Shown piece by piece: positions 11,300 to 26,255 of a stretch of 64,000 nt of DNA. The notes beneath the pieces were generated by a model. That model had not been told where the DNA came from, did not search any database, and was given only the letters and a program-made list of their open reading frames with translations. Numbering within the stretch: the stretch's first letter is position 1; every line of letters starts with the position of its first letter. The stretch lies in contig CM055097.1 of assembly GCA_029204225.1 (NCBI GenBank), forward strand, positions 30,951,599 to 31,015,598. Reading direction: 5' to 3'. A program made the translations under genes and the position numbers. The stretch comes from Diphasiastrum complanatum. Its lineage: Eukaryota > Streptophyta > Lycopodiopsida > Lycopodiales > Lycopodiaceae.

Positions 11300-12695
11300 G
11301 AAATACATCGTACACAAAAAATATCCAAATTCACTCGTGTACACTATGAAATTCAAATTGAACTCTTATCGAATAGTCATAACCATCAAAAGAATCCCAT
11401 AACATTTTTGGTTAAGAGACATTTTAAATAGTCCAAATATATATTTTCAACCAATTTCAAAATAGCGTAGAAATGTCATTGCTTAAATCCAATACCATGG
11501 CCTAGCTGTACACCAAGCTATCTAACATTGTTTCAAAGCATAAAGATGCATGCTAATAAAACATGACAAACCATTAAGTCGATATACAAAGTGAAGCAAA
11601 TACCTTGTTCAAAAATACTTGTTTGCTTCGCCATGAACTACGTCTATTTGTTGTGTGACACAAGCTATGTTTTTTTAGGTGGACTGGCAGGAGAAAGGGG
11701 GAACATATGGGGTGGGCGGAGTGCGGGTGTGCTCCCTAATGGTTAAGAGCAAGTTGTTTGGGCAAGAGACCGGGGATAGAGGCCGATGATTTATGACAAA
11801 ATTTTACAGCAAAATGAATCCCAATCAATCCTAAAAGTGATGGAGGATGCACAAATCAAAGATCCAGATCCAAACTATGAGCTAGAATCAAGACTAGTTA
11901 CCAAAACTAGCTAATTTGGCATTTAACTCCACAATGGCCACATAGATTTGATCACATACATACAAGTAAAGTGCAACAAGCTTCTCAGAATTGTAATCAA
12001 CTTCAGTACTTTCCAAAGCAAGTAATTAATGCATAAAATTACTCACATCCAATAGTTATGACTCACCACCCAAAGACAATGTTGATAGAAGTGAAAAAAC
12101 TCGATTTTTTTTCATATTTGGATGGAGATCCCATCATACATTTATACATTTCAAGCTTGGATCTGAACGTTTCAGGGCATCTCTGTACTTATCATAACCT
12201 AACCCTAACATCTAACCTAATAGGTCATTGGATCCACCCTAATATGAGGTCGAGATATCAAGATCCAAAAACAATGTAAAACATGCTATTTTTAGCTCCT
12301 AGAATCTCTCTAGCTTATCTCAGCACACTTTGGCCTCATTTCAAAGATGCTATCACAATGTAATATGAGGAATGAAGTCTTGGGAAAGCATCCTATGCTA
12401 TTTGGCATGTGTGGCATCTATTTACATGGCCATCTTGCCAATTATAATGCATGTGACCAAAATTGGTCAAGCTAGAATTGTAAAATTTCAACACTCCTCA
12501 CAATTTAGCTTGATGAAACTATCTTGGATCAATAATAATTGCATGCATAAAAACAACATAATTTACAGGTTCTTGATGCATGTAGTGCATATGATCACTC
12601 ATTACAATAAGAACATAATTTGAGCTCCAAGTTGTCAAGTGTAGTGAGAGCTCTATAAAGGTTGTCTTCAAGATCCAAGCTTTGTCTTTGCTAGG
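11300..12695. other. Unassigned sequence left of the gypsy element
   Basis: This is AT-rich sequence with no recognised protein-coding similarity. It may include decayed LTR or intergenic material that I cannot assign. Confidence 0.4.
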
Positions 12696-13565
<870 letters not shown>

Positions 13566-13709
13566 GTATCCCCCACCTAAATAGGTGACGGTCCCACGAC
13601 ACCGGCCGGTGCTTGTTGTGGAAGAAGGTCGTCGACACGTTTATTGCAGATGATGGAGTGCGTCAGACCTGAGGCTTTATTCGATGATGAGGAGACTATT
13701 TTAAACTCT

Positions 13710-15106
13710 TCAAGAAGTGTTTGAGAAGGCTGGTGGCGACCAGTACTTGCATAACCGGCTACCGATGATGGGCATAGCAAACGGTGTCCCATCCATTGTT
13801 TCTAAAGTCACTGCCCCTTGCAATAGGATGTCAGTGATGCGATAAGGGCCTTCACCAGTGAACTTCAGCTTTCCTTTGATCACCTTTGTCTTGTACATGA
13901 GGACCAAATCTCCTTTTTGAAGATCTTTCTTGTGAAGACGACGATCATGCCAGGACTTGCGACGTGCTTTCTCTGCAGCAAGAGCATGGACTGCTAACAA
14001 GCGTGGTTCGCACAACTTGTGTAGCGCTTCGTGACGAAGGTGGAGCGATCTTGTATCATCCAATTGTTGCATTGTGGCAAAGTGAAGAAATGGAACGAGA
14101 AATTCCACTAGCATGACTGCATCTTGGCCATACACCAGTTGGAATGGAGTTTGTTTGGTGCTGCCTTTGTATGCAGTTTTGAAAGCCCACAGAGCAGCGT
14201 GTAGCTTGTGCTCCCAATCTGATCTGCTTGCTTCTACTGTCTTTGTCAAATTGCCACACAGAATCTAATTAGAAGATTCAGCTTGGCCATTGCCTCTTGG
14301 GTAGTAAGGTGTGCTGAAACGATGGATCACAAAGAACTCTTCTAATAAGACCTTAATGAACTCGTTGACAAAGTGAGTTCCCCGATCACTGACTATCTCC
14401 ACTGGGCATCCGAAGCGTACAATGATATTTTCGTAAAGGAACTTCGCGGTGGACCTAGCATCTACTATGCGCACTGCTTTGGCTTCAACCCACTTTGTGA
14501 GATAATCTGTAGCCACAATAAATATCAGGCTTGGGTACTGCAAGTAGCTGGGTGAATAGGCCCGATGTAATCAAGTCCCCACTTCTCAAATGGCGCTTGA
14601 GCCAATACAGGATGGAACGGCTCATAGTTTGCCTTCATTGGTCTGCCTGCTCTCTGACATACATCACATTGCTTGATATATGCCTCAGTATCCTTGTGCA
14701 TTGTTGGCCACCAACAGCCGGACTGTAGAATCTTGTGTACTATTACATCTGCTGCGAAGTGTCCGCCTCCCATTGCTTCATGCGAGAGGGACATGATCTG
14801 ACTTGTCTCATGGGGCTGGATACAATGACAAATGATATTGTCCGCTCCTCTTCGATACAGTTGGCCGGCAATCAGCAAATATGGATGAGCTTTAAGTACA
14901 AGTTTTTGTTGTTGCGCCTTGGATAGTGATTGATCTGGATGGTCGTTCATCAAATACTCACCTACGTCTACGGCCCAATCCGGTACAACATCCACATAAA
15001 ATAAAGTAGCATCTTGTAACTCATCATCAGGCTGGGGATCCTTCTGTGTTGATCTAATTCGAGGTACATGATCAACCATATAATATTGCTTGCCCTTGTG
15101 TACCAC
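13710..15106 (-). mobile_element. Integrase region of the gypsy element
   Basis: The minus-strand translation shows the H-H-C-C zinc-binding region (WWPTMHKDTEAYIKQCDVCQ near 14,650-14,720), the core (ATDYLTKWVEAKA and VEIVSDRGTHFVNEF near 14,350-14,520), and a C-terminal basic region (WHDRRLHKKDLQKGDLVLMY near 13,890-13,950). It is a fossil with a few breaks. Confidence 0.85.
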
Positions 15107-15109
15107 TAT

Positions 15110-16371
15110 TCAAAAATCGAACTGGAGCAATAAGAGTAACCATCTAGTGATTCTCTCTGTGTTGCAGGTTTTGTTGACTAGGTAGAGCAAAGGTTGATGA
15201 TCAATGTAGAATGCAAAATGAGTGGCCATAAGATAATGGCAAAACTTCTTGACCGCAAATATCATTGCCAAGGCTTCTCGATCAGTCGTTGAATAGTTGA
15301 TTTCAACATTGTTGAGTTGTCGACTGGCGAAGCGAATAGGAAAGTCTTTCTTGTACTCGCCTGGCTGGGTCAATACTGCTCCTATAGCATACTTTGATGC
15401 GTTGGTATGCACATGAAACTCAATTGTCCAATTGGGAGGCCGTAAGATTGGTGCATATATAAGTGGTTCCTTCAGCTTTTAGAAAGCTTGTAGGGCTTCC
15501 TCCGTCCAATGTGGATCAATTGTCAACTTGTAAATAGGACGTGCCAAATCTGCAAAGAATAGAATGAAGATTCAGTAGTAATTGGCATGCCCCATAAATA
15601 CATAAACTCCACAAATTGTTACAGGGGGTGGAAGATCCATGATAATATGTATCTTAGACAGATCAGTGGCGATCCCATGCCTAGATACAATATCACCCAG
15701 GATAAGACCATGTGTGACCCAAAATTGGCATTTCTCTGGGTCCAATGATATTTGAAATATGCGACATTGTATAAGCACTTTCTCTAGTTGAGATAAGTGT
15801 TCATCATTAAATCCATGCATGCAAAGATCATCAAGGAAGATCTCTAGGAACTTCTATAAATAGTCCTTGAATGCCTTTTGCATGACGCGCTGAAAAGAGC
15901 CAGGGGCATTACAAAGACCGAATGACATGACCTTGTAGGCATATGTACCCCATTCAGTAGCAAATGCAGTATTGTGTTGATCCTCCGGTGCAATTTTCAC
16001 TTGGTTGTAGCCATTGAAGCCATCCAAAAAGTTGTAGGCTTCCGCTCCAGCTACTTGATCCAAGACGCTTTCTGTGAACGGTAAGGGAAAGTGATCCTTC
16101 CGTGTCACAGCATTAAGTGCCTTCAAATTGACACAAATCCACATTTTGCCATCTTGGGAAAAATGACTATGGGTGACACCCATTCTGTGTGCTTGATTTC
16201 ATAAATGAAATCGACATTGAGCAACTTTTGCAACTCTTGCTTGACTAGCTCAGTGTAATTTGGGTTGCAACGGTAGTATCGACTTACCTTTGGCATTGCT
16301 CCTTCGACCAAAGGTATGGTGTGTTGGACTACAGATGATGGAGTTCCTTTTAAATCTTTGTAAGACCACAC
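15110..16371 (-). mobile_element. Reverse transcriptase and RNase H region of the gypsy element
   Basis: RT blocks are recognisable at 15,854-16,183 (WICVNLKALNAVTRKDHFPLP, FLDGFNGYNQVKIAPEDQ and FGLCNAPGSFQRVMQ) and at 15,572-15,820. RNase H lies at 15,110-15,412 (HTNASKYAIGAVLTQ and STTDREALAMIFAVKKF). It is a fossil with several breaks. Confidence 0.85.
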
Positions 16372-16540
16372 AAAGTAGTCTTTATACTCCCTCAGTTACT
16401 TCTGTAGCTTGGTGAATTGTGAGGGTGTGAGTTGTGCTCCCACATGAACAATTTTGTCTTCTTCGCCTGGCTCTGCTAAATTCATCGGTTGAGTGCGAGC
16501 CGGTCCCTCGTAGACTTGTTCTTCTTCTTTCTAATTTGCA

Positions 16541-17035
16541 TCAGGTTCCCATTGCGCTTTTGGTCTTCTTGCCTTGAATATTGTTGTTGATTGTTGCTGC
16601 TTCTTTGTTCGTTGTCTTCTGTTGAGGTTCTTTGACATTCGCCACATGGTTCCGAATGTCTTCATCCATTGTTGCTATAGCCTCTTCCGGTAAATAGCTC
16701 CACTTGATCACCTGATTGTATCTGTGCTTTTGTTGATTTTTCTTTGGTACATGTGCTTTCGGTGGTGGCATCTTGGAGACTTTAGCATGTTGAGATTTCT
16801 GAGGCGGTTGAGCTGGTATTCGTTGAACTCCATAACATGTAGAATCCATGTGGTGTAGGATCTGCTCATCTGTCAGCTCAGCTTCCTCGTCATAGGACAA
16901 TGCATGTTGACAAGGAGCTAAATCATCTTCAACAGGTTCCGGAATAGGTTCCGATGACAGCCATGCTACGTTTATCATGTTCACCCCATATGACCTATTT
17001 TTGGTGAGCAAGAACCTTCGCCAGAGCTCATACAC
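16541..17035 (-). mobile_element. Unassigned 5' internal ORF of the gypsy element
   Basis: An open minus-strand frame of about 164 codons precedes the RT region. It is Gln/Lys/Pro-rich and has no recognisable gag, zinc-knuckle or protease signature, so it is described only by position. Confidence 0.5.
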
Positions 17036-17597
17036 TCAGTATTAACCTTCGCCGACCTCTAAGATGGCTCTAATGCTAAAAATGAAGATGGACGAAGGTT
17101 ATTTGGGATGTTTTGGACTAATGTGAGATTCTGGACATTTTTTACAAAGGTTTTTTCATTTTTTTGGCTGTTTTTTTGGCAATTTTGGCAAATTGACTAG
17201 GAAATAACCTTCGTCTGAATAGTTGTAGGTACTGATGATGTGGCAAAATGTATTGCCAGGTGGGCGAAGGTTGGTTTGAGCAGATCAGAAAGTTATGAGG
17301 TCTGATATGTGTTTTTTTGGCTCTTTTCTGGACAGTTTGTCAAAACTACATGATTTTTTCTGATTTTTAGGATTTATGGAAGGGATAGGGTGCTGGGATT
17401 GATATTTCTCACCTCTAAATCTCCCTCCACAGATCATACAAGTAACACATCATGAAAAAACAATAAATCTAACCTCTACTCCACACTAAACTACCCCCCA
17501 CACATCCATTCCACAAGCAAAAATCACAAGATGAATGCATGCAGGCTAAAAAGCAAGAAAATGCTAATCTATTCCCCGGCAACGACGCCAAAAAATT

Positions 17598-18483
<886 letters not shown>

Positions 18484-20699
18484 ATAGATTGTTCAATGAT
18501 CACCTTGGGCTGCAAAATGTGAGCCTCCTCCTCAAAATAAACATGAAAAACAGCAGCTTTCCATACCATCCAACTTTTGTATGAAGCACATACAACCAAA
18601 GCTTGAGATATCACCATCTTGACTTTATCCACCAAAACAATGAACTCCAACTTGGCATCCTTCCAATGAAGGTCTTCATTCAAGAGTGAATGGATCACTG
18701 AGATGAGACCTTTGAATACATATTTGAAACTCCAATCAAAGTAGTAATGATCACTATTTCATCATCATAAGATATAGGATGAAAAACAATGTTCATACTA
18801 GCATCATCAAAGGACTTTGTCAAATACATTACATGTTTTTTATCAAACACAAAATAAGATAAGTAAAGGGAGATATGAATAAACTTCCTTGCTGCTCCTT
18901 TCTCTTTATCCAAACCTTCATATTGATGTAGATTCAGGTCTCTTTTTCCTTGAGACAAGTGCTCCTTCTCGGGTTCCTCCTTGATGCTCACTCCCTCTTG
19001 GTGTTGATGATGAAAACATGGATCCAAACCATGATCTTCTTCAAGACTCTCAAGGACTTTGTTTTCAAGTCTCCAAACCTGAATGTTCTCCTTCTTAATA
19101 TGATGTTTCAAGTCAAACAAACAATCACCAAGATTATTTATACCAAATTTTTTAGTCCACAATTGCTTACCACTAGCAATTTGCATTACATACTTGTTGA
19201 ACTTGAAAGTAATGAGGCCAAATACTCTTGTATGGATATAAGTGTCCTTCAAGGATGATTCACTTACTCTCATACAAGGTTCACAATATGCCTCTTTGAA
19301 AAAGAAGTCAAAATCATTCAGCTTATGAATGAAAATGTCATGCTTACTTCTAGCACACTCAAGAGTAAGTAGATACGACAACCACCTTTCATTCCATACT
19401 TTAGAATTCAAAGGGACTTCATTATAAAAACCAGCAAATGAAGTATAAAATGTACCCCCCTCTCCAACTTGTGTTTCCTTGCCCACAAAAGTGAGCATTG
19501 ATTGCTCCATCTTTGCTCTTGTGGCTCTCCTTGGAATAGTTGAAGCTCTCAGATTTTGCTCCTCATCTTGATCAAGATCCTCCTTGATCTCAACCATATC
19601 TTTGCCAATATGATTCTTAGAGAATTTGTCATTCAATATTACAAACATTGTGGCTCTACCATTGCTCTTTGTGCTAGCAAAATGTACATCCAAATGAATC
19701 AACTTAAGAGAGTGAGTAGTCTTAGTGATAGTATTAGAGAAAAGCAACCTATGTGCTTTAGCCAAGGCACATGCTTCAAAAACCTTTTCCTTCTTTTTCA
19801 TGGATCTTGGAAGGCCTAGAGCAAGCTCCTCCTTGCATGTGGCTTCCATAGACTTGGTGTTAATGTGACCAAGCCTCTTGTTCCACAAATCATTTGTGGT
19901 CAATTTGTCCTCCTTGGCTACCATCACAAATTGGTTAGGATCAACAAAAGCATCAAGCTTAAACAGCCTCCCAAATCTTCTTCCTCAAAAAGTTGACATC
20001 ATGAGTGACTCCTCATGATAACTCTCTTCCTCCTCTTTTCCAATGTTGGCTTGACTTTCTTGGCCATCTTGTCATACCTCATTTGACCTTGTTGTGTTGC
20101 TGGTCTCTCCTCCAAACTTACAACAATATCCAAAACATCATTCATCTCAAGAAATGATTCCATCCTCACTTTCCACAATGAATAGTTACTTGAGGTAAGC
20201 CTGTCATTGGCTTTCGACATGACTCCACTTGATGTAGCCATGTAGCAATGACCTGATCCTCTCTTTCAACTTGTTTCAATGCACAAAGCACTCCTTTGAA
20301 GAACAACAAATGTTTTCAAAAGAAAATCACAAAGATATGAAACTACTTAATTCTCTTCTAGCACGTATACCAAGCAAATCAACACATAGAATAGTGAAAT
20401 CTTGATCAACATATGATCTATTCTCAATCTAATGAATTTTGCCACTTCCTAAGAAACACACTCAAATGAAGTCCAGCAACCTCACTATCTAGAGATCCAA
20501 TCAGAATTAGGGTTTTGAGGAAATCACAAAAAATTGATTATTCCAAAATCTACATGCAAATGCCAAAACGTGACTTGATATGCAAACTCAATTTTGGTGT
20601 AGAATCCAATCTAGCATGCTCTAGCATTGATATCTTCTTCAAAGCATTGATAGATGTGATTGCTTCCTTCATAACCTGAAACACAAGCTTTGATACCAT
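18484..20699 (-). mobile_element. Ty1/copia fossil, 5' half, minus strand
   Basis: Read on the minus strand, a primer-binding site of the TGGTATCAAAGC type lies at 20,688-20,699. It is followed by a gag start (19,999-20,241, with LTSSNYSLWKVRMESFLEMNDVLDIV, the UBN2-like gag signature) and then a 410-codon open frame (18,695-19,927). That frame opens with the GAG-pre-integrase motif (LWNKRLGHINTKSM) and the first part of an integrase-like core, then continues into sequence I cannot assign. The element is rearranged and incomplete. The gypsy element above abuts it at 18,484. Confidence 0.75.
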
Positions 20700-20770
20700 G
20701 TGAAGGATTTTAGACCAATCAAGGTCCAAATCCATAAAAAGATCTTGGGTTAGAGAGAGAACATATCATC
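20700..20770 (-). repeat. Remnant of the LTR belonging to the copia fossil
   Basis: Sequence ending ...TTCACA on the minus strand immediately precedes the primer-binding site, as the inner end of a 5' LTR should. The rest is replaced by a plus-strand copia piece, so only a stub is supported. Confidence 0.5.
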
Positions 20771-21499
20771 AATCTTGCCAATGTAGAAAAATCAGCATCT
20801 ACTAAGTGGTACTTGTCAGTAACAAGTGATGCTAATAAGGGAGATACTCCCGAATCAAGTGAGCAGGGAGAGCTTAGAAGATCAAGTAGAAATCGAAAAC
20901 CTCTTGCAAGATTAGAGATGAATCTAGCCATAATGGGTCCTGTGCTCAAGGCTCAAGAACCAAAAACTTTTGATAAAGCAAAGGAACACAAGGAGTGGCG
21001 TGAAGCTATGGAAACAGAAATGGAAGCTATAACGAAAAATAGGACGTGGAATTTGGTTGAGCTACCTGATGGTAAGACGCCTATCACTTGCAAATGGATA
21101 TACAAGATCAAATATGGAGCTGATGGGCAACTCAACAAGTACAAAGCATGGTTGGTTGCGAGAGGATTTGAGCAGCAGGAAGGTATTGATTTTGAGAAGA
21201 TCTTTGCACCCGTAGCTAAGATGGTAACTATATGTTCTATCATTGCTATTTCTGCTTTCTATGGTTGGAAGATCCAGCAAATGGACATTAAATCTGATTT
21301 TCTTAATGGAGTGCTGGATGAAGAAGTATACTTACTACAACCTCAAGGAGTTGTTGAGCCAGGGAGAGAGCATCTCGTTTGTAAGCTCAACAAAGCAATT
21401 TATGGATTGAAGCAAGCACCACGGGCGTGGTACTCTTGCATCGATGAACACTTCAAGCGAAGGGGAATGATAAAGAGCAATGTTGATCCTAATCTTTAG
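20770..21499 (+). mobile_element. Ty1/copia fossil: start of reverse transcriptase
   Basis: A 228-codon open frame (from 20,813) begins in the integrase-RT linker (RRSSRNRKPLARL) and runs through the copia RT start (EWREAMETEMEAITKNRTWNL, WIYKIKYGADG, ARGFEQQEGIDF, IQQMDIKSDFLNG and [11 protein letters not shown]), then ends. It is an isolated fragment of a different copia from its neighbours, relatively well preserved but incomplete. Confidence 0.9.
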
Positions 21500-21639
21500 G
21501 ATAGTGTGTATTCTAATCTTCTTGACAAGAACATGAGGTTTCGTCCTTATAAGGCGTGTAACTTCTAGTGTGGGATGTGTGTTCGGCATGGTTTGAATAA
21601 TCAGAGGAGTTATCAATAAAATTTGTCTGCACTGGTGCT

Positions 21640-22500
21640 TTAGTTGGTCTATTTTGTTGATTGCCTCCGATCAGGTGTGGTCCCCTAGGAGGTGGACCTA
21701 AGAGTGCTAGTTGAGGTAGGTATTGTGAATTGGGTTGTCTAGGTAGTTCTTGTTTTGCTGATGAGATTGATTTGGTAAAGGTCGGAAAACAAAAGGATGT
21801 CTAGGAGGTTGATAGTGTCCTCTTGTGTGTTTTTGGTGGTTGTACCTTGGCTTATAGTTGCAATAAAATGATGTATGTCCCATAACATCACAAATGTTGC
21901 ATCGTATTAGGGAATTGTCAGGAATGGGTCGATAGGATGGACATTCGTTACCAGTATGTGCACCCCTGCAATGAGGGCACCATGTATTCTCTCGTCTATG
22001 ATGTACCTATCCAGTGGGTAGCTGACCAGGCATTAGACTTCAAGGTATTTTGAAACTCCTTAGTGAGTTTCTCCATTTGCATTTGGTGTTGTTGGTTAAG
22101 CAACTCCATCTAGGATTTCCAAAGTTGCTGGCGAGTATCCTCGGTCAGCTTTGATTCATGGACAACACGATGTACTCTCCTTTTCCTAGAATCCTCAACA
22201 TCGGATCCTTCATCCTACTCCTTGATGGCATCGGACATGGATGTCTTTAAGGTCTCATATTGATCATTAGATCTAAGTTCACGTCTAATCCATCTGGGGA
22301 TTCCGACTAAGAACTAGATTATGAGCATTTTTTCCGTAGGCTATTCTTATACTTGACTCTTTAAACGTTTGAAGCGTTCTATGTAGACTTGTACTTTCTC
22401 GTCTTTTGCCATCTTGATATTACTCAATTTGACAAAAGGGCTTTATGTCAAACGAAAGGGCTTCAAACGTTTGATAAAGGATTCTTTCAAAATAGACAAT
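21640..22500 (-). mobile_element. Gypsy-type gag fossil with two zinc knuckles
   Basis: On the minus strand, two Cys/His clusters appear at about 21,870-21,985 (WCPHCRGAHTGNEC and CNICDVMGHTSFYC). Upstream of them lies a charged Gln/Met-rich stretch like the end of a retrotransposon gag. It is broken in several places and no LTR has been assigned to it. Confidence 0.6.
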
Positions 22501-22599
22501 CGATCTTATTTTCACGATCCAGGTTAAAAAACCATTCACATGGTCTATCAATCATGGTCATCGGAAAGAGTTGGGACCATTAATATTGCTTCGTTGAGC

Positions 22600-24922
22600 A
22601 CAGCACAAAGAATAGTCAAATCCTCAGGCGAAGAAGAAGTTGTTCTGCAAATACTGCAAGTGAAACAACCACGAAATTCAAGACTGCCGGATACTGCAAG
22701 CAAAGAACAACAGCAAGGGGCAGTCGAATCAAGTGGCAAATGCAGGTGCAGAAGTTCCACGACCTATTCAAGAAACGGATCATGATGCCATGACCAGCCA
22801 TCAAGGAGCATTCGGTGACATTTCCTAGTTCCTGGATTCCGGTGCCACTCAGCACATGACCAGTCTCATTGGCTGTTTCGAGTCCTATACACCTTATAGT
22901 ACTATTCATGTAGATAAAAGTTTACTTTGACATTATAGACTTGGTCACTTGAATCATGTTGTTGTACAACAAATGTCTAGACAATCTATTGTTCTTGATC
23001 TCGACTATCCTCCTGATAAAGTCGAGTTACCTATCTGTCAAGACTGTCTAGTTGGTAAACAGACTAGGAAACCATTTAAATCAAGCCATCAACATATTGC
23101 TAGAGGATTGTACATTTAGACATTTGTGGCCCGATGAAAAATCCTTTTCTAAAGGACGCAAAGCATTTTATAGCTTTTATTGATGAATTTTCCAAAAGAA
23201 ATATGGTGTACTTTATAAAGAAGAAATCAGAATCCTTCAACTACTTCAGAATCTTCAAGGAGCATGCAGAAAAGGAGACTGGAAGAATGATCAAGGCCCT
23301 AAGGTCAGACAATGGTGGAGAATATATCTCTACCGAGTTTAAGGAGTACTGCCAAAGCCAAGGCAGTGAGCAACAATTCATCACTCCTTACAGTCCTCAG
23401 TCTAATGGCTTAGTCGAGAGAAAGAACCGTACCCTGGCTAAATCAGCCAAATGTATTCTAGTATCGTTTCCCAAGAGATTCTGAGCCGAAGCTGTCTCCA
23501 CTACAACTTACGTCCAGAACAAATGTTTGACCAAGGCCCTCTCAGGCACGGCACCCCATGAGGTGAGGACAGGTTCTAAGCCTTATGTGAAGAACCTAAG
23601 AGTGTTCGGATGCATTGCCTACACGCAGATCTTGAAAGACACGAGGAAGAAATTGGACTTCCAAGGTCTCAAGACCATCCTGATTAGAAATACTTCATCT
23701 GATAATACATACAAGCTATATGATCCTAATACCCAACAAATCTTGTATAGCTGGGATATAGTCTTTATCGAGGATCAGTTCGTCGACATCAAAGGCAAGG
23801 ATATTGCTCCAGGAGGACCTTCATCACCTGCCATTGACACGACCCCGAGCTTCTGGCTTAGGCATGTCCATTGTCGACCCACTATTTGACAATGAATCAG
23901 ACGAAGACGTTGCTGCAACCCATCAACAAGTCCCAGAGTGGTTCATCAATCGAATCCTCCCAAAAGATCAAGCCAGTGCGCACACAACCCACAAGGTATA
24001 TTCATGAGTCTGCATGTCTCTTGATACAAGAACCGACGACAGTCAAAGAGGCATTCAGCCAACCAGACTTTGATCTCTGGGTAGAAGCTATGGACAAAGA
24101 GTATTCCTCTCTGATCAAGAACTAGACATGGTCACTAGTCAAAGCTCCTATTGGCTGCAACATCATTAATTGCAAATGGATCTTTAAGATCAAATACAAT
24201 GCCAATGGAGCAATTGATCGAAGGAAGACAAGACTGGTAGCATGAGGATTCACTTAGATCTCCAACGTCAACTCCAGTGAGACTTTCAGTCCAATAGTCA
24301 AGCATTCGTATGCCTAATCCCGACATTACCCATTGGAAGGCTCTCATAAGAGTCATGTGATATATTCAAGCTACCATGGACCAGTGCATCTGCTATGGAG
24401 ATGTCAGCAACGACAATCTTCATCAGCTCAGTGAATATTCTGATGCAAGCTGGGGAGGAGATGTAGACAATTGTAAGTCCACATCTGGATTTACATTCTT
24501 CTTCAATGGCAGTCCTATCTCATGGAACAGTCGTAAGCAAACCTCTATCGCACTTTCTTCTACAGAAGCAGAATACATTGTTGTTTCTCAATCTATTAAG
24601 GAAGCGTTTTGGTTGAGAAATTTATTGTCAGACATCAATTTGTATCAATACAACCCCACAATTTTATTCTGTGATAATCAGAGTGCTATTGCCTTATCAG
24701 CCAACCCTAGATTTCACTCTAGGAGTAACCACATTGAAATCAGATATCACTACATCAGGGGCAAGGTTCTCAACAAGGAGGTGAGCTTAACTTACTGCAA
24801 AACGTAGGACATGGTTGCAGATATATTCACGAAGGCATTAAGTGTTAATGCACACAACAATTTTTGTGCATTGCTCAGTCTGAAGATCAAGGCATTCACA
24901 GATCCAGATTGGGGGGGGGGGG
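22600..24922 (+). mobile_element. Ty1/copia fossil: protease to RNase H
   Basis: In order on +: a protease-like region with DSGATQHM (about 22,840), GAG-pre-integrase (LGHLNH, about 22,935), integrase core (23,134-23,484, with LRSDNGGEYISTEFKEYC), integrase C-terminal part (23,527-23,889), part of RT (about 24,000-24,300), and RNase H (24,376-24,807, with SDASWGGD and STEAEYI). A G-rich purine tract ends at 24,922, where the LTR starts. It is a broken fossil with a fair number of breaks and an incomplete RT. Confidence 0.85.
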
Positions 24923-26100
24923 TGTTGGATTTATCTCCTCTACTCTCCTAAATCCTATTTTAATCTGCCTCCATTCATGCTACATTTTTACTCATGTTGT
25001 CGCACAGTCTGCATATTTACAAGTAAAATAAGACAGGCAAAAAACGTGACTGTCTGCATAAATACAAATAAATTTCCACAGGCGAAAAAGGCAAAAAAAA
25101 TGCGACACTGTATTTTTACACATGATTTGTGACAGGCAAAAAAGGTGACACTGCCTTACAGAATGCCAAAGGTGCCCTTACTAAAAAGGGAAGGCACCTT
25201 GTAAATCAAATCTTAAGGTATTTGTCAGAGTGTTGCATTTTTTGCATATTCACCAATGTTCATTTCAGCAAAAGTTGACGTCACGGCCTTTTCACGCTCA
25301 TCCCATGCAACTGTGCAAACAGATTTGACAACAACAACAGCCACCCACGATCTCCTACAGATAGCACATCCACTTTATACTTTCTTCATCTGCACGCCTG
25401 TAAAATTGTGTATATATATTGAATACCATTTGCATATTCTGACATGTGAGATAACAACGTGTGTGAAAATAATAGCATTAGAAGCTTATCAGAGATAGAC
25501 GAAGTAGATGCCCTCGCGTATCGATTATTTGTATTGTCGATAATAGGTTTATTCCTTTTCATAGATTGGATTAGCTTTGTAAAACACGCAGTTTCGTCCG
25601 CTATTGTCCTGTGCTCAACAACATTATTGACTTGTATATTTTGTTATGCTTAATTTGATAACAGCTCTGTTTGTTCTGCGTTCAGATTTGTGTCAATATT
25701 GCTATGCTATTCTACATTCTGTCTGACTCTCTTATTGCTTAATCTGGTAGTCTGTTCTTAGCGAATTATTATTAGTCTGATTGTTTGCGACTAATATTAA
25801 GTCTTGCCTTTCACGACTAATTTTCGACTATTTATCAGTCGAGCTCAGTCTAGCTCTTCGCGAATCATTTGCGACAAATAATTTGTCTAGCTGTTATCCT
25901 TCTGATGTTTTGTTGCTTAATGTTTGGCTACGTAATCAGATTGACCGTGATTTCTGTCACTAACGTTTTGTTCATTTCTGATAGGCGTAGTCATGCTTAG
26001 GAAAAGAGTATTATAGCTCGTTCTGCTGCGCACGAACACTTTCCGTTTGAGTTCGTTTCTCGTTCGAGTTTCGATTTCAATCCTCTTGTACTTCATTTGA
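24923..26100 (+). repeat. 3' LTR of the copia fossil (right edge approximate)
   Basis: Starts TGTTGGATTTATC directly after the purine tract. The minus-strand LTR at 7,690-8,176 is a relative. The right edge is uncertain, because another copia tail begins near 26,100. Confidence 0.7.
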
Positions 26101-26255
26101 CATGCTTAATAGAGAGAAGGAGACTTTACCATTTTAGCAAGCATCATCATGTACTCTTGTTTCTCATGCTAATGCTCTTTGTGAAGCATACAAGAACTTT
26201 TTTGCTATCTTAAAATTGAAAATCAAGGCATTCAAGGATCCAAATTAAGAGGGGG
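26100..26255 (+). mobile_element. 3' tail of a second copia pol plus purine tract
   Basis: The last 150 bases before the next LTR resemble the end of the copia pol at 24,830-24,922 (shared ATCAAGGCATTCA...GATCCA and G-rich tract). A second, related element was therefore placed immediately downstream of the first. Confidence 0.65.

Noticed and set aside
10829-11315. His/Thr- or Val/Cys-rich frames over the TG tract
   Set aside because: Low-complexity translation artefacts open on both strands at once.
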